Source of the DNA: Fennellomyces sp. T-0311
Taxonomy: Eukaryota > Mucoromycota > Mucoromycetes > Mucorales > Lichtheimiaceae
NCBI GenBank assembly: GCA_025266875.1
Contig: JALLLT010000023.1
Coordinates: 496,001-560,000, forward strand
DNA length: 64,000 nt
Direction of reading: 5' to 3'
Positions 50,801 to 60,647 of the stretch are shown piece after piece (the stretch's first letter is position 1; each line of letters starts with the position of its first letter). The notes under the pieces were generated by a model. It saw only the letters and a program-made list of their open reading frames with translations, did no database searches and was not told the DNA's origin. The translations under genes were made by a program, and so were the position numbers.

Positions 50801-50933
50801 GCTGTTGATCGGCAGCTACATAATGCACCAGAATGGATGAGTACCCTAGAGCTTATTGACCGAGATTCCGGTGTCTTACTCGCACAGCGACGCGATTAAT
50901 CAAGCTCAGAATAAGCTTGGTGTTGGAACGCAT
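41853..50933 (-). CDS. IRA: Neurofibromin/IRA-like Ras GTPase-activating protein
   Basis: Nineteen exons, from the ATG end: 50880-50933, 50752-50815, 50613-50695, 49835-50549, 49482-49777, 48753-49409, 48331-48708, 47163-48296, 46865-47098, 46501-46800, 46012-46442, 45181-45958, 44828-45128, 44470-44774, 44186-44405, 43854-44134, 43134-43794, 42166-43078, 41853-42114. The product is about 2688 residues. A long helical N-half precedes the RasGAP domain (about 1320-1550): ATLFRSTTMATRLL holds the arginine finger (Arg about 1365), and AVGGFVFLRLFGPSIVTP is the FLR..P block. Next come a Sec14-like lobe (YYMLRVMEPYLNRPFELMF) and a PH-like lobe (TPVTIKVSQEHFQIITV), as in neurofibromin. The C-half is HEAT-like helices. 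The protein turns off Ras; in fungi this lowers cAMP/PKA signalling. The junction at 48331/48296 implies a 34-nt intron or an alternative. Confidence 0.92.
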
Positions 50934-53410
50934 AATGGTTACTGATGACGATTGGACTGGAAAATTATCGAGAGAAGCATTCACACGCAAATATCAGCTG
51001 AATGGATACCGGAGTTGAGAGACGGCTGCTCTATAGACGCATGCACGCACAGGCCGAGAAAAGAAAAATAAAAGAAGAAAGAGCAAAAGAAGCTACAAAC
51101 GCACGAATTGGGGTAAAAGCAAAAGACCGAAAGACGATCATCGTGAAAGTTCAATATGGTCGGACGTTTAAATACACTGGTGCTGTGTGTGTGCCTGTGT
51201 CTCACAGTGCCGTTCTGCAACAGAAAAAGAGTACATGCACAATATTTGTCACGCAAATCCCGTGTTGATTGCTGCACCTTGTCAATCCCAGATGTATGCC
51301 GAGCGCTTAAGAGTGGAAACGTGTTGTCAAGGATCAGCGTTGTTTTTCCATAGTTACGTGTGCATGCTCGTGTGATTTTTCAATCCCATTCATACTTTTC
51401 GACAGGAACCCCGATCCTTCTCTCCCCCTTTCTCCTTACAAAGCAATCACATCATAAAACGCACGCAGTTCGTTACTGTTGTCATCCTAACTTTATCACC
51501 GCGAATATCGCACTTGGTAAGGAAGCAAGAAGGCAAACCGCCAACCTTTTGCCAATCATTGATTTATCCGGAATTCCCCCGCTTTTGAGAAGTTTAAAAA
51601 GCTTGCACAACGTTACAGTCTGTAACTTCCTTTTGTTAAAGATTCGTTCACACCTTGTACGAAATAAGGTCCCACTTTGATTAATAAGTCTCTCCTTTTT
51701 GATTAAGGATTCGATCCCAACTAAAAGGAACCCCAAAAACGAACAAGGAATAGAGTTTGTGCCAGATTACACTACCCTATTTTTTCACTCTTCTTTATGC
51801 TCCAGCCTTTTTTAAAATTGTCGTTTTGTTCAGATAGTCGAGGTATACCTTGTAAAGCCCTTTCTTTTGAACCATTCCAGTCCTGAAACACAGTCTTATT
51901 GTATCCAACAAATTGCCAGCTCATTTCGAACTCGCGTGACACGAATCTTTCTGTTCCGTGCTGACTTACATTTCAGCCTACCGTCGGGGGTACATGTTTT
52001 AGCGAACGCCTGTTTTTTTACATACCCTAGAGCGACTTTTTTCCATTATACGACGCAGGGACTTTTTGTTAGCACATTATACGCCCATGCAAACGCTTAT
52101 TGTTGTAATAAGGTTTCCCGCTTTAATTGGGGCTGGATCGGTGTGATCATATCCAGTGAGCGAAATTCACCCCGTCCGTTTGTTTCCGTAAACGCCTGAT
52201 ATGTTGTAGCTCTGTATCTGTTGCACAGCGGAAGCTTATGTTGGCATGATATTATTGTATAGTGTATCCGGAAAGAAGCAAACCAATGAAGTGGAACAGG
52301 ATAATTATTGGAAATCTGCTCATGAGGTGCTTTCCCAATGTGTGTGCGGTGCTCCTCACCAGATATGCTCAAAAGCTACTTGTTTAAAAAGTTTAGTACG
52401 GTTCTTGAATACTAGATACTTTTTTGCTGTTTATTTGGCAGCATAAATACACTACGGCTCATATATATTGGTAAATGAACCAGGGTGCGTTTCATTTTCA
52501 CGAGAGTATTGATAAGAGGGTATTTTAGTCATATTCACCCGCGGCCCGTAGATAATTCCATTGCTAATTATGCCGATGTCGGTAGTCACCTGGCTATAAT
52601 ATTCAGGTACCATTTTGAAAAGAAGCGAGTCTATGTCAGTCTGGGTGTCACTTATGTCCTCCACTTTGTAATAGGTCACTGAGATCTACAGCGACCCTCA
52701 AAAATGTCTCCAGGTATGCTTATTTACCCATATATACACTACGTCACAGTTTCCTGTTACAAATAATATAAAGCAGCAGCCAGCACTGGTCCCACAATGT
52801 GAAAATTTAACTCCATTTTTGGTCCGCGCTCATCGATTCAAAAACCATAATTGTATCGTCCATATAAATGGGATTACTCTCAGCACAATCTCAACAATGC
52901 AGATACAGAAAAAACACAATGGAATGCATTTTCTCCTCCGTTCTTAGAGGAAAACAGCTACTTTTAATTTGCTTTGGGCGCAAAAAGTGTGCAATCTGAA
53001 AGTGCCACACACTTTTGTGGTACAAGACAACAATGGTAAGTTCTCCTGTTGACCAACAGTTTTTAACAATAGCTCTGATCCAGTCCGTTTTATTAATGGA
53101 CTATAGAAATTGATATGAAGAGTTTAAATAGACATGAATGTACAACAAAATGATAATACTCAAGATTGTAAAGTAACAGAGCTGCCTTATATTTATCTCT
53201 CAATGACGAAATGCTAGTCGCAAATGGTACTGACCTGTCGATTCGGTGGCTTTATCACCTCAGTTGGTTAGTTTCAAATGTACACCGATATATGCTGCTC
53301 CACCTAAAGTACCGGAATTGTAGTTAAAAGATGACTGTATGTAGCGCGGCATCTTGACGAGTAATATGTTCCTAGTAAAGAAAACCCCTACCCGCAAATC
53401 ATCCGGACGT
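50934..53410. other. Gene-free region upstream of the RasGAP gene
   Basis: About 2.5 kb. The first few hundred bases are the RasGAP promoter and leader. The rest shows only short, domain-free open stretches on both strands. It marks the change from the gene-dense block to the AT-rich tail. Confidence 0.5.
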
Positions 53411-53985
53411 CATAACAAATACCCTTTGCCGTTTGGTTTCTCTTTTGGTATCACCATATTCCATATACAGAAAGCACGTGCCCATTGTGTATGCTGCCTA
53501 CTCTAATGTTTGGTGGATTTTGCACATCTCAATCTACCTTCGTACATGGATCCCCACAGTCAACACTCGATACTATTTTATACATGTGCATTTTACACAT
53601 CTTCATCTTCCCTTCTACTCGGATCCGCACGGTCAACGTCTTATACTCTACTATACTTGTGCGTTTTGCACATCTTCATCTTGCACTCGGATCATTTCGA
53701 GACACCCTATCACATTATCAACGTGCCTCGACACGACATGTTACTATCGCAGTCATATTTACCCGGAGGAAAGAAGCCTATAATACCCCCAAATTATCAA
53801 ATGAAATAAAGCTGTTAGCTTGACCTCAAATATCTTGATCATACCATTCAGAAGTTCAAGGCAGGAGCTTATATCTGTATTTGGTTAACTCACCCTTTCT
53901 ATTTCTCTTATTTCAACCTATTTGTGGACCCTGTTTCACACAGAACCCTTTTTTTTTACAAACAATTTCCTTTCACAACAACGTT
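53411..53985 (+). repeat. Left arm of a large inverted repeat
   Basis: About 575 bp that reappear in reverse complement at 55580-56153 with only scattered substitutions and small indels. The arm contains three degenerate 73-bp tandem units and an AATAAA. It is open in all three plus frames for over 90 codons, an effect of tandem repetition rather than evidence of coding. Ends are approximate. Confidence 0.85.
53517..53735 (+). repeat. Three tandem 73-bp units inside the left arm
   Basis: Units start at 53517, 53590 and 53663, each opening with a TTTTGCACATCTTC-like motif followed by CTCGGATC. The spacing is exactly 73 bp each time; the third unit is divergent after its first 40 bp. The right arm has the same organisation. 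Confidence 0.75.
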
Positions 53986-55579
53986 ATAAAAGATAGACAT
54001 ATCAGAATGTAATATACATAGTCTAATGATCTAATTATTGGAAAATTAGTGAAAACTAAAAACATTTGAGGCTACCCGTCGGTCATTTACAGATGTCAGC
54101 TAAAGACTATGCTGTCATAGACGAAGAAAATGTATCACCGTGCCAATTGAAGGTGTTCATGCAACAAACTGTCCTGAAGCCGTATTTAACTATACGGAGC
54201 AGTGGCGACAGCGTGGGGAATAGGAAGAGCAAGTTCGAATTAGAGGCAGCAACAGCAGGACGGCAGGGGGTAGCGGTTTAAGAATGGAAGGTAGATTCTA
54301 TATACTATGATTGATACAAAACGTGTCCTGGTATCAGTCCTGATCGAGCGCTGTTAAACTTGAGAGTAAAATGGGCACTTACAATTTATTAAACAATGAT
54401 TCTAAAGCTTAATTCTGTCACTGCCATCTGAGACCACGCCCGCTGTAGGAACGTTTTCTGTTCCATGTGGAGCGAGAAAGATTAAGTTCCACGCAGCATT
54501 CTATGCAAAGATCAAAAGCGACATTGTGATCTGTTGCCACTTTTTCCTCGATTCAGTACGCACACGTCAATCATTCATTATAAGGTATACTTTTCAAGGG
54601 CATGTATTGCTGTGGTATCGCTTAACGAGAAAACGCTTTCGAATGACGAGACCAGAAATAAGCTTCTGTTTTATTGAAGAAAGTTGCTTTCTATTTATAC
54701 TGATGATGAGTCGGGACGGAGAAGGCCAATGCTTTATGTAATAGTCCCAAAGATCCATGTTATCACCAAGTCTCATATGATCTTACCATATTGTCGAAGA
54801 CACCGAAGATCTGGGACCAAGTTAACGGAGTTGCCTTACATGATCGGTAAAGCCGGATCAAGGTTGCACATAAGAGCAAATAGGGCAATCGATAACTGTA
54901 CGGTTGTTGATGTCGTAATGACATTGTATATAATCGAGGACTAAGGAAAAGCATGTAACCATGGATGATGGTGTATGTCGGGAATATCACAATTGCCCGT
55001 TGTGTTCCGCCACCTGCTGAAAGTGTGCAGCGATGGTAGCCAGCGAAATTTGCCTAGTGATACTCTGGTGCGCCGCTCGTCTCTCCTTCATGGAAAGATT
55101 CCTGAATCCTTTTTTAGAACTGAATCAATTCATAACTACTAACTCCAGGGTTTCCCCGCCCAGGAAGTTACGTTGTCTGCGTCCTGCTCATTCATGGGCC
55201 TGACGATTGACAGGATATTATTTAACTAACTAATAGAAAAAACTATTACATGTGATGAGATGCACCTAGCAGAACTCCGGAATGGCTTAGAAGGCATATG
55301 CTTCTAAATATCTGAAAATATGAGCTAATTTCACAGTACAGATCACGGATAAAGTATATACCCAATATTCCCTTATCTAACCATACGCTATGCGCGTCGC
55401 CACATGTTGTGTCTACCTATTTGTATATCTATCTACCTATACTACCGGATATATACTCTGTCTGACGATCAATAGGATTACGGGTTGCATAACGTGTGTA
55501 ATGCAGCACGCCATTCCGGACAGTTGAAGGAGCTTGACGGCGCGTGGAAGATTCCCCGCACTCATAAGTGTCTCCAGAT
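53986..55579. other. Segment between the inverted-repeat arms
   Basis: About 1.6 kb of AT-rich sequence. Open stretches at 54066-54281 and 54684-54944 have no domain I recognise. If the arms are a foldback or terminal-inverted-repeat transposon, this would be its decayed interior. Confidence 0.4.
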
Positions 55580-56153
55580 ACATTGTTGTGAAAGGAAATT
55601 GTTGGTGTAAAGTAAGTCTGTATGAGACAGGGTCCGCAAATAGGTTGAAGTAAGAGAAATAGAAAGGGTGAGTTAACCAAATACAGATATAAGCTCCTGC
55701 CTTGGACTTCTGAATGGTATGATCAAGATATTTGAGGTCAAGCTAACAGCTTTATTTCATTTGATAATTTGGGGGTATTATAGGCTTCTTTCCTCCGGGT
55801 AAATATGACTGCGATAGTAACATGTCGTGTCGAGGCACGTTGATAATGTGATAGGGTGTCTCGAAATGATCCGAGTGCAAGATGAAGATGTGCAAAACGC
55901 ACAAGTATAGTAGAGTATAAGACGTTCACCGTGCGGATCCGAGTAGAAGGGAAGGTGAAGATGTGTAAAATGCACATGTATAAAATAGTATCGAGTGTTG
56001 CTGTGGGGATCCATGTACGAAGGTAGATTGAGATGTACAAAATGCACCAAACATTAGAGTAGGCAGAAGACACAATGGTCACGTGCTTTCTATATATGGA
56101 ATATGGTGATACCAAAAGAGAAACCAAATGGCAAAGGAATTCGTTACAACTTA
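55580..56153 (-). repeat. Right arm of the large inverted repeat
   Basis: Reverse complement of 53411-53985. Differences seen include a deleted base in the first 73-bp unit and several transitions. The sharp end of similarity is near 55580 on the inner side and 56150 on the outer side. Confidence 0.85.
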
Positions 56154-56444
56154 GATATGTGAACAAATAGATAGATTTCTAACATCTGCACTATATATTA
56201 TTGAGTTAGCGATCATATCCGTGATTTTTATGATGGAAAGTATTTTAAAAGTTTCCAGTTAATGAACCAATATAATCTTTTCCGGTCTAATAAGCATAAT
56301 AAGGCCATATATCTGTGTACTTGTGTAGCTATCTCATGATTCTATCCAAAGAATAAAATAACAAACATAATGCACATGAAGCGAATGCAGTGATAATATA
56401 CTTAATATACTGGCGGAAAATGTTGCAAGTGTTGTATATCCCAG

Positions 56445-57010
56445 TTAGTTTTGAAATGGAATATTAATTCGGTTCTGTTGATCAGTACAGAATCTTGGTG
56501 GAAGACTGAGACAGCAGTGGCGCGAACCTTTGATTACTCGCATTTCAAGTAATAGCATACCGTCTACCCTTTCACCAACCCGGTGGTGACTCTTTTGGCG
56601 GCTTCGACTACCCCATGGAGACCGGACCACATAGTGGTGTCTACTACTGGGACGTCTGTCAAACAAGGCCCATCAACACCGAGCTCTTCCACCTAAGGAT
56701 CCCATGGATCTCTTCCCGCTCTGTGAACCCGAAATTGAAATGATCCGATATTTTGCAGTCGAGTGTCCTCTGAGGGCAGCTTTCTGCATCTGTGCTTTAC
56801 CAGGGATTAAAGCTCCAGCCTCCATCATTTTGGATGCTACATGAGAAGCAATACATTTACGATTCTCATCCAGAACGAAATTTTATGCTCAAAACCTACC
56901 GGTCATTGACTTGGTGTTACAGACCATATGCGCGATGCACGGGCGTTGTGTGCTGGAGTGCTCCATCTGGAATCTCACGGGGCAAATAACCGTTTGAACG
57001 CACTTTTAGG
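56445..57010 (-). pseudogene. GC-richer coding relic, family not recognised
   Basis: On the minus strand this patch is more GC-rich than its surroundings. It contains broken protein-like stretches: one of about 34 codons (YLKVRSNGYLPREIPDGA...), then about 69 codons without an ATG start (NFVLDENRKCIASHVASKMM...), ending in stops. It looks like a decayed gene or transposon fragment. No domain was identified, so this may instead be chance open reading. Confidence 0.3.
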
Positions 57011-57718
57011 TAGATATACTTTTATTTTACTTCATGTAATGTCTTAATTTTGGGGTTTCCGCCCTAAAACGATAATCAATCCAATACAAAATCAAAGTAC
57101 AGAATCTCGGAATAGACATTACATCCGGCTTATGACTTTATACAATGTACCCCTACTTTTTCCTCTCACGGTTCTTCCCCACCCTCGCGTTTTTCCTCGG
57201 TTTTTAGTGTTCCATCTGCCTAGGAAAAAAACGAGGGACTACTTTACGTTGTTGTAGTAGAAATGTGTATGTAAAATAAAAGTTCGGGTATGATAACATT
57301 TCAGACAACAGTCCAAATAGAAGGATACAATGTGTGAGAGACTACTGAAAAACTTGGAAGTACTTGGACGTGGGCAGTTGTAGTTGAAGTTTGTGAGGTT
57401 CTTAAGTGGAGGATTTTGTTCGCGAAAAGAGAGAGAGAAACATGAATTGTAGATTGACTATTCTTAAACTACCACTGGTTACACAGCTATACAACTCATT
57501 TTTTTTTCAGATACCATTGGATGCGGCAAAGCACTTTGGCCTTGAGAATAACGGGAAAGGTCAGAACAGATTGTCTGTCATATTGTTAACTGATTTATTC
57601 GTTTAATACCGTTATGATATTTATGTGTTACTGGCTATGCACAGGAAGAGCAGAGAATTGGTACCTTTATCGGATACTAAGCAAAGTCAAGCAATAAGTT
57701 AAACAAAAGTTAAACAAA

Positions 57719-59071
57719 TTACGCAAGCAGGGAAACAAATAGGATAAGCCATGTGAGATCAGCAGGGACAATGGCTAATGAGCGAATATATATGGCGACG
57801 TAAATTGCTCGTAACAGAGTATTGTCTACGCTTCTTGATTGCTTGAACCGCTTGTAGATGAATATAATGAATATACGTAAAAGTACTGTAGCAATAAGAA
57901 GTTACAAAAAAAAGAAAGCTGACCAGTGAGCGGAAAGGCAAAGTCGTTTGAGGCATGATGTGTCAATAACGCCGAGAAAGCAACGACATCCAACTTCTTA
58001 TCCTCAAGACGATAGACCGTATATTCATTTTTTCCTTCACCTGTGCTTACAAAAGAGTCTATATATGCATGGCTTTGCAGCAAAAAGTGTACGTAACCTT
58101 CACAGAAGCAATACGTAGAAAGTTGTCAGATGGTTATTTAAAGCAGTAATAGCATTATCACACGCATATTCCAGTATGCTTGTAATATCGATGTATCCGA
58201 TTTGTAATTACTACGGGACCACAAGTGGAAAGTGTTTTTGCGTAGCTCTAACACACAAGTGCCTGCAGGCCAGACGTCTCGCTGATGGTAAACGTTTTTT
58301 CACATCTAAGTAATACGTACACTACCAGCATGTTGCGCGAAACAACTTCTCCTTGCTCTTGATGCTAATTGATCCCATATAAGTAACTATATAAAGCACA
58401 CCAGTAATATTCGGAACCTGTAGCAGTTTTAATTATCATAAGCAAAACAGGAAGTAAAATGCAAAATAAAGGTATTTCAATACGTTTAGTTTCGTTGGAT
58501 ATCATCATGACGTAAAAGTAGAAGTCTGGACAATTATTACTCCCGCTTTGTTCGTACGACAACGAGCAATTTAATGTAGTAAGCGCCGGAAGTTTCAAAG
58601 CTGACCCGTTATCCCCATTTATTTAGTCTAGTTTAAGTTAAAAAAAACCACAAAGAAGACATACAGATCAACTGGTACCCTTTAATTATAATGCTTAAAT
58701 CACTTTGCGTTTGAAGCATGGATTGTTTATAACTATGATGGAATCTTCCATTGCACACATCCAGTGAAATGTCCGAACCAATGATAAGTTTATCGTCTCG
58801 ACCTATACTTAGTTCACAATTTTCACACAAGGGCACCAGAGATCCAGGATACTTCACTGAAATGTATTCGGCGTGGAGTTTGTAAACGTAGACTGTGTCA
58901 CTTGAAAACGATACAGTAACTAGATTAAGAAAAGCTGCCCCGTACATCGGGTTAAAATAACAGGTGTCAACAAACGTGAGACTGCAAAATCATATCATGT
59001 TTTATTAGAGTATATCTGTAATATTGGTATCAAATAAGAACGTCCTGAGATACCTGCTTATATTTGGCCAT
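57719..59071 (-). other. Possible multi-exon gene, membrane-like, unconfirmed
   Basis: Several minus-strand open stretches can be joined through GT..AG sites. They include LTFVDTCYFNPMYGAAFLN...CENCELSIGRDDKLIIGSDI (about 58700-58989), HAYIDSFVSTGEGKNEYTVY...SNDFAFPLTG (about 57930-58070) and a hydrophobic end (IRSLAIVPADLTWLILFVSL, stop at 57719). A TATATATA-like site lies near 59110 and an ATG at 59071. However, a phase-consistent splice from that ATG into the first stretch was not found, and intervening joins were chosen only to stay open. Treat as a candidate region: a real secreted or membrane protein gene, a relic, or chance. Confidence 0.22.
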
Positions 59072-60022
59072 CTTTTTAGCTTGAAACAGTGACGGGTGCC
59101 AATGAGTTATATATAGATTGAATAAAGTAATGTAACCAGAGCTGAATTAATGTGATCATTAGGAAAAGAAATACCACAGCAGATTGATGAGCTACTAGCA
59201 TTACTAAACGAAGAAAGAAGAGTATCAAAAATTTATGCCACCGTAACTTGCAGAATATTCTTCAAACCAAGGCAAATAATGTATGCGCACAAATCAGCCA
59301 CTAGCAAGGCGGAAAAAACGCCCGTGGCAAGTTCAGATGTTTAAAAATCATTAGACCCGTATCACACCTTTAGGGTTCTGCTCCGCTTCACATTCAAAAA
59401 TATTATCTCGATCAAATACTCATGTTACACAGTAGCTTTTATCCCTGGTGTTACACTGTACAAGCATGAGGATGATGTGGCGCAATGCAAGCATCATTTT
59501 AGGTTGGTTTACTTTTCCTAGTCGAAGCTTTGCGATTACCAATCGTTAATGCTGTATTATCAACATAATATGCATTACGGTTGATTGTTCTATCCTACAT
59601 CTAGAATTCTTTAACCTCTCACTTCTTGGACCCTCACCGATAGCCTTCTTTTAACTTATAGCAAACATGGATAAATCGAATTTAGTAACTTGAGAAATCC
59701 TATATTTAGTCTATGACAGAAGTTGATCGTTTTTTACTTAATTTCCCGACAAAAATTGGTACAACCATTAGAAAACCACAAGCTCACGGAAGCGAGGGGC
59801 CATGTACCAATGCCGAAAACCTTTACTGTCGCGCGCAAAACAACTCCGAGAACTCTTAAATTCAGTCATAAGAAACAACTCACTTTTATATATAGACGCA
59901 TTTACAAAAGTAAAAGGCAATTGATCACGCTTTTCGGTTTTCTCAGGTCCTGCATAATTTTCCTGTTCTCCAGCTCTAAATTCTATCCGGATATCGGTAT
60001 AATTTCCTAAAGCTGACTTTTT
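59072..60022. other. AT-rich intergenic region
   Basis: About 950 bp with no supported gene or repeat. The last part is the promoter of the cysteine-rich gene. Confidence 0.45.
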
Positions 60023-60033
60023 TATATAAAAAG
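60023..60033 (+). promoter_or_regulatory. TATA box of the cysteine-rich secreted protein gene
   Basis: TATATAAAAAG lies about 70 bp upstream of a predicted leader intron and 138-148 bp before the ATG. A leader starting about 30 bp later would read through CATTCATCCACAAC to the donor at 60095. Confidence 0.6.
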
Positions 60034-60094
60034 GGTGAATTAAGTCTCTTTTTTCGCTCACATTCATCCACAACATAAAGCACAGTTAAATAAC

Positions 60095-60169
60095 GTAAGT
60101 ACCCTTGTAGCAGCAATTCATAATGCTGCTTACTACTAAGACAATGTAAATATACTGACTCCATTTCAG
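60095..60169 (+). other. Predicted 5'-UTR intron
   Basis: Donor GTAAGT at 60095 and acceptor CCATTTCAG ending at 60169, one base before the ATG at 60171, with TACTAAG/TACTGAC branch-like motifs between. Removing it gives a short leader of roughly 40 nt. The signals are strong but need transcript support. Confidence 0.5.
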
Positions 60170-60170
60170 C

Positions 60171-60647
60171 ATGGTAAAGCTTACAGCCATTCTTGCCTTG
60201 ACCGTTTTCGCTGCCGCTGCGACCGCCTATGACAACGACTATTTGAAAAGGTCGGGCTGTGGTGCTAACAAGGAGCCTCTTGGTTATTGTAACCAGGCCA
60301 CAGATTGCTGCTTCTCCGAAGACTGCAACCACTTCCGTGGTCGATGTGTACCTAGAGCCTACTTTGGATGCCCGGTCGGTAAGCACGCTGGTGCTATCTG
60401 TGATGGAAACGACGAATGCTGCGATAACGAAGAATGTAAATTCTATCCCGGAGAATCTGAAACTGGTCTCTGTGAGCTCAAGTCCGAGTTCAACGGTTGC
60501 CCTGTTGGCCGTCATTCGAGCACTGCTTGCGATGGACACGAGGACTGCTGCCCTGGTGAAGCTTGTAACTTCTATATGGATCGCTCCGAAACCGGTATCT
60601 GTGAGCCATTGAACGCCACCATGTGCGGCGTTCTTCCCCTTGCTTAA
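60171..60647 (+). CDS. Secreted protein with three tandem six-cysteine (knottin-like) units
   Basis: Single coding exon, 158 residues. A signal peptide (about 1-19, MVKLTAILALTVFAAAATA) and a short propeptide ending in Lys-Arg (26-27, Kex2-type site) precede 19 cysteines. They form three units with one spacing: C-x9-C-x5-CC-x4-C-x6-C (30-59), C-x9-C-x5-CC-x4-C-x11-C (67-101) and the same again (110-144), plus a last Cys at 152. Units 2 and 3 share GCPVGxH, CDGxxxCC and SETGxCE. The C..C..CC..C..C order is that of inhibitor cystine knots, but the x9 loop is long, so the fold is inference. Possible roles are secreted effector, antimicrobial, inhibitor or wall protein. TATA box and leader intron suggest an active gene. 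A decayed relative is at 63179-63635. Confidence 0.85.
   Translation: MVKLTAILALTVFAAAATAYDNDYLKRSGCGANKEPLGYCNQATDCCFSEDCNHFRGRCVPRAYFGCPVGKHAGAICDGNDECCDNEECKFYPGESETGLCELKSEFNGCPVGRHSSTACDGHEDCCPGEACNFYMDRSETGICEPLNATMCGVLPLA

Noticed and set aside
51700..51730. T-arm-like GATTCGATCCC suggesting a tRNA
   Set aside because: No matching acceptor stem, D-arm or anticodon arm upstream; also no other tRNA-like fold found in the window.
53433..53823. Three overlapping plus-strand open frames in the left repeat arm, and the same on the right arm
   Set aside because: All three frames are open because of 73-bp tandem repetition; the peptides are repeat artefacts without domains.
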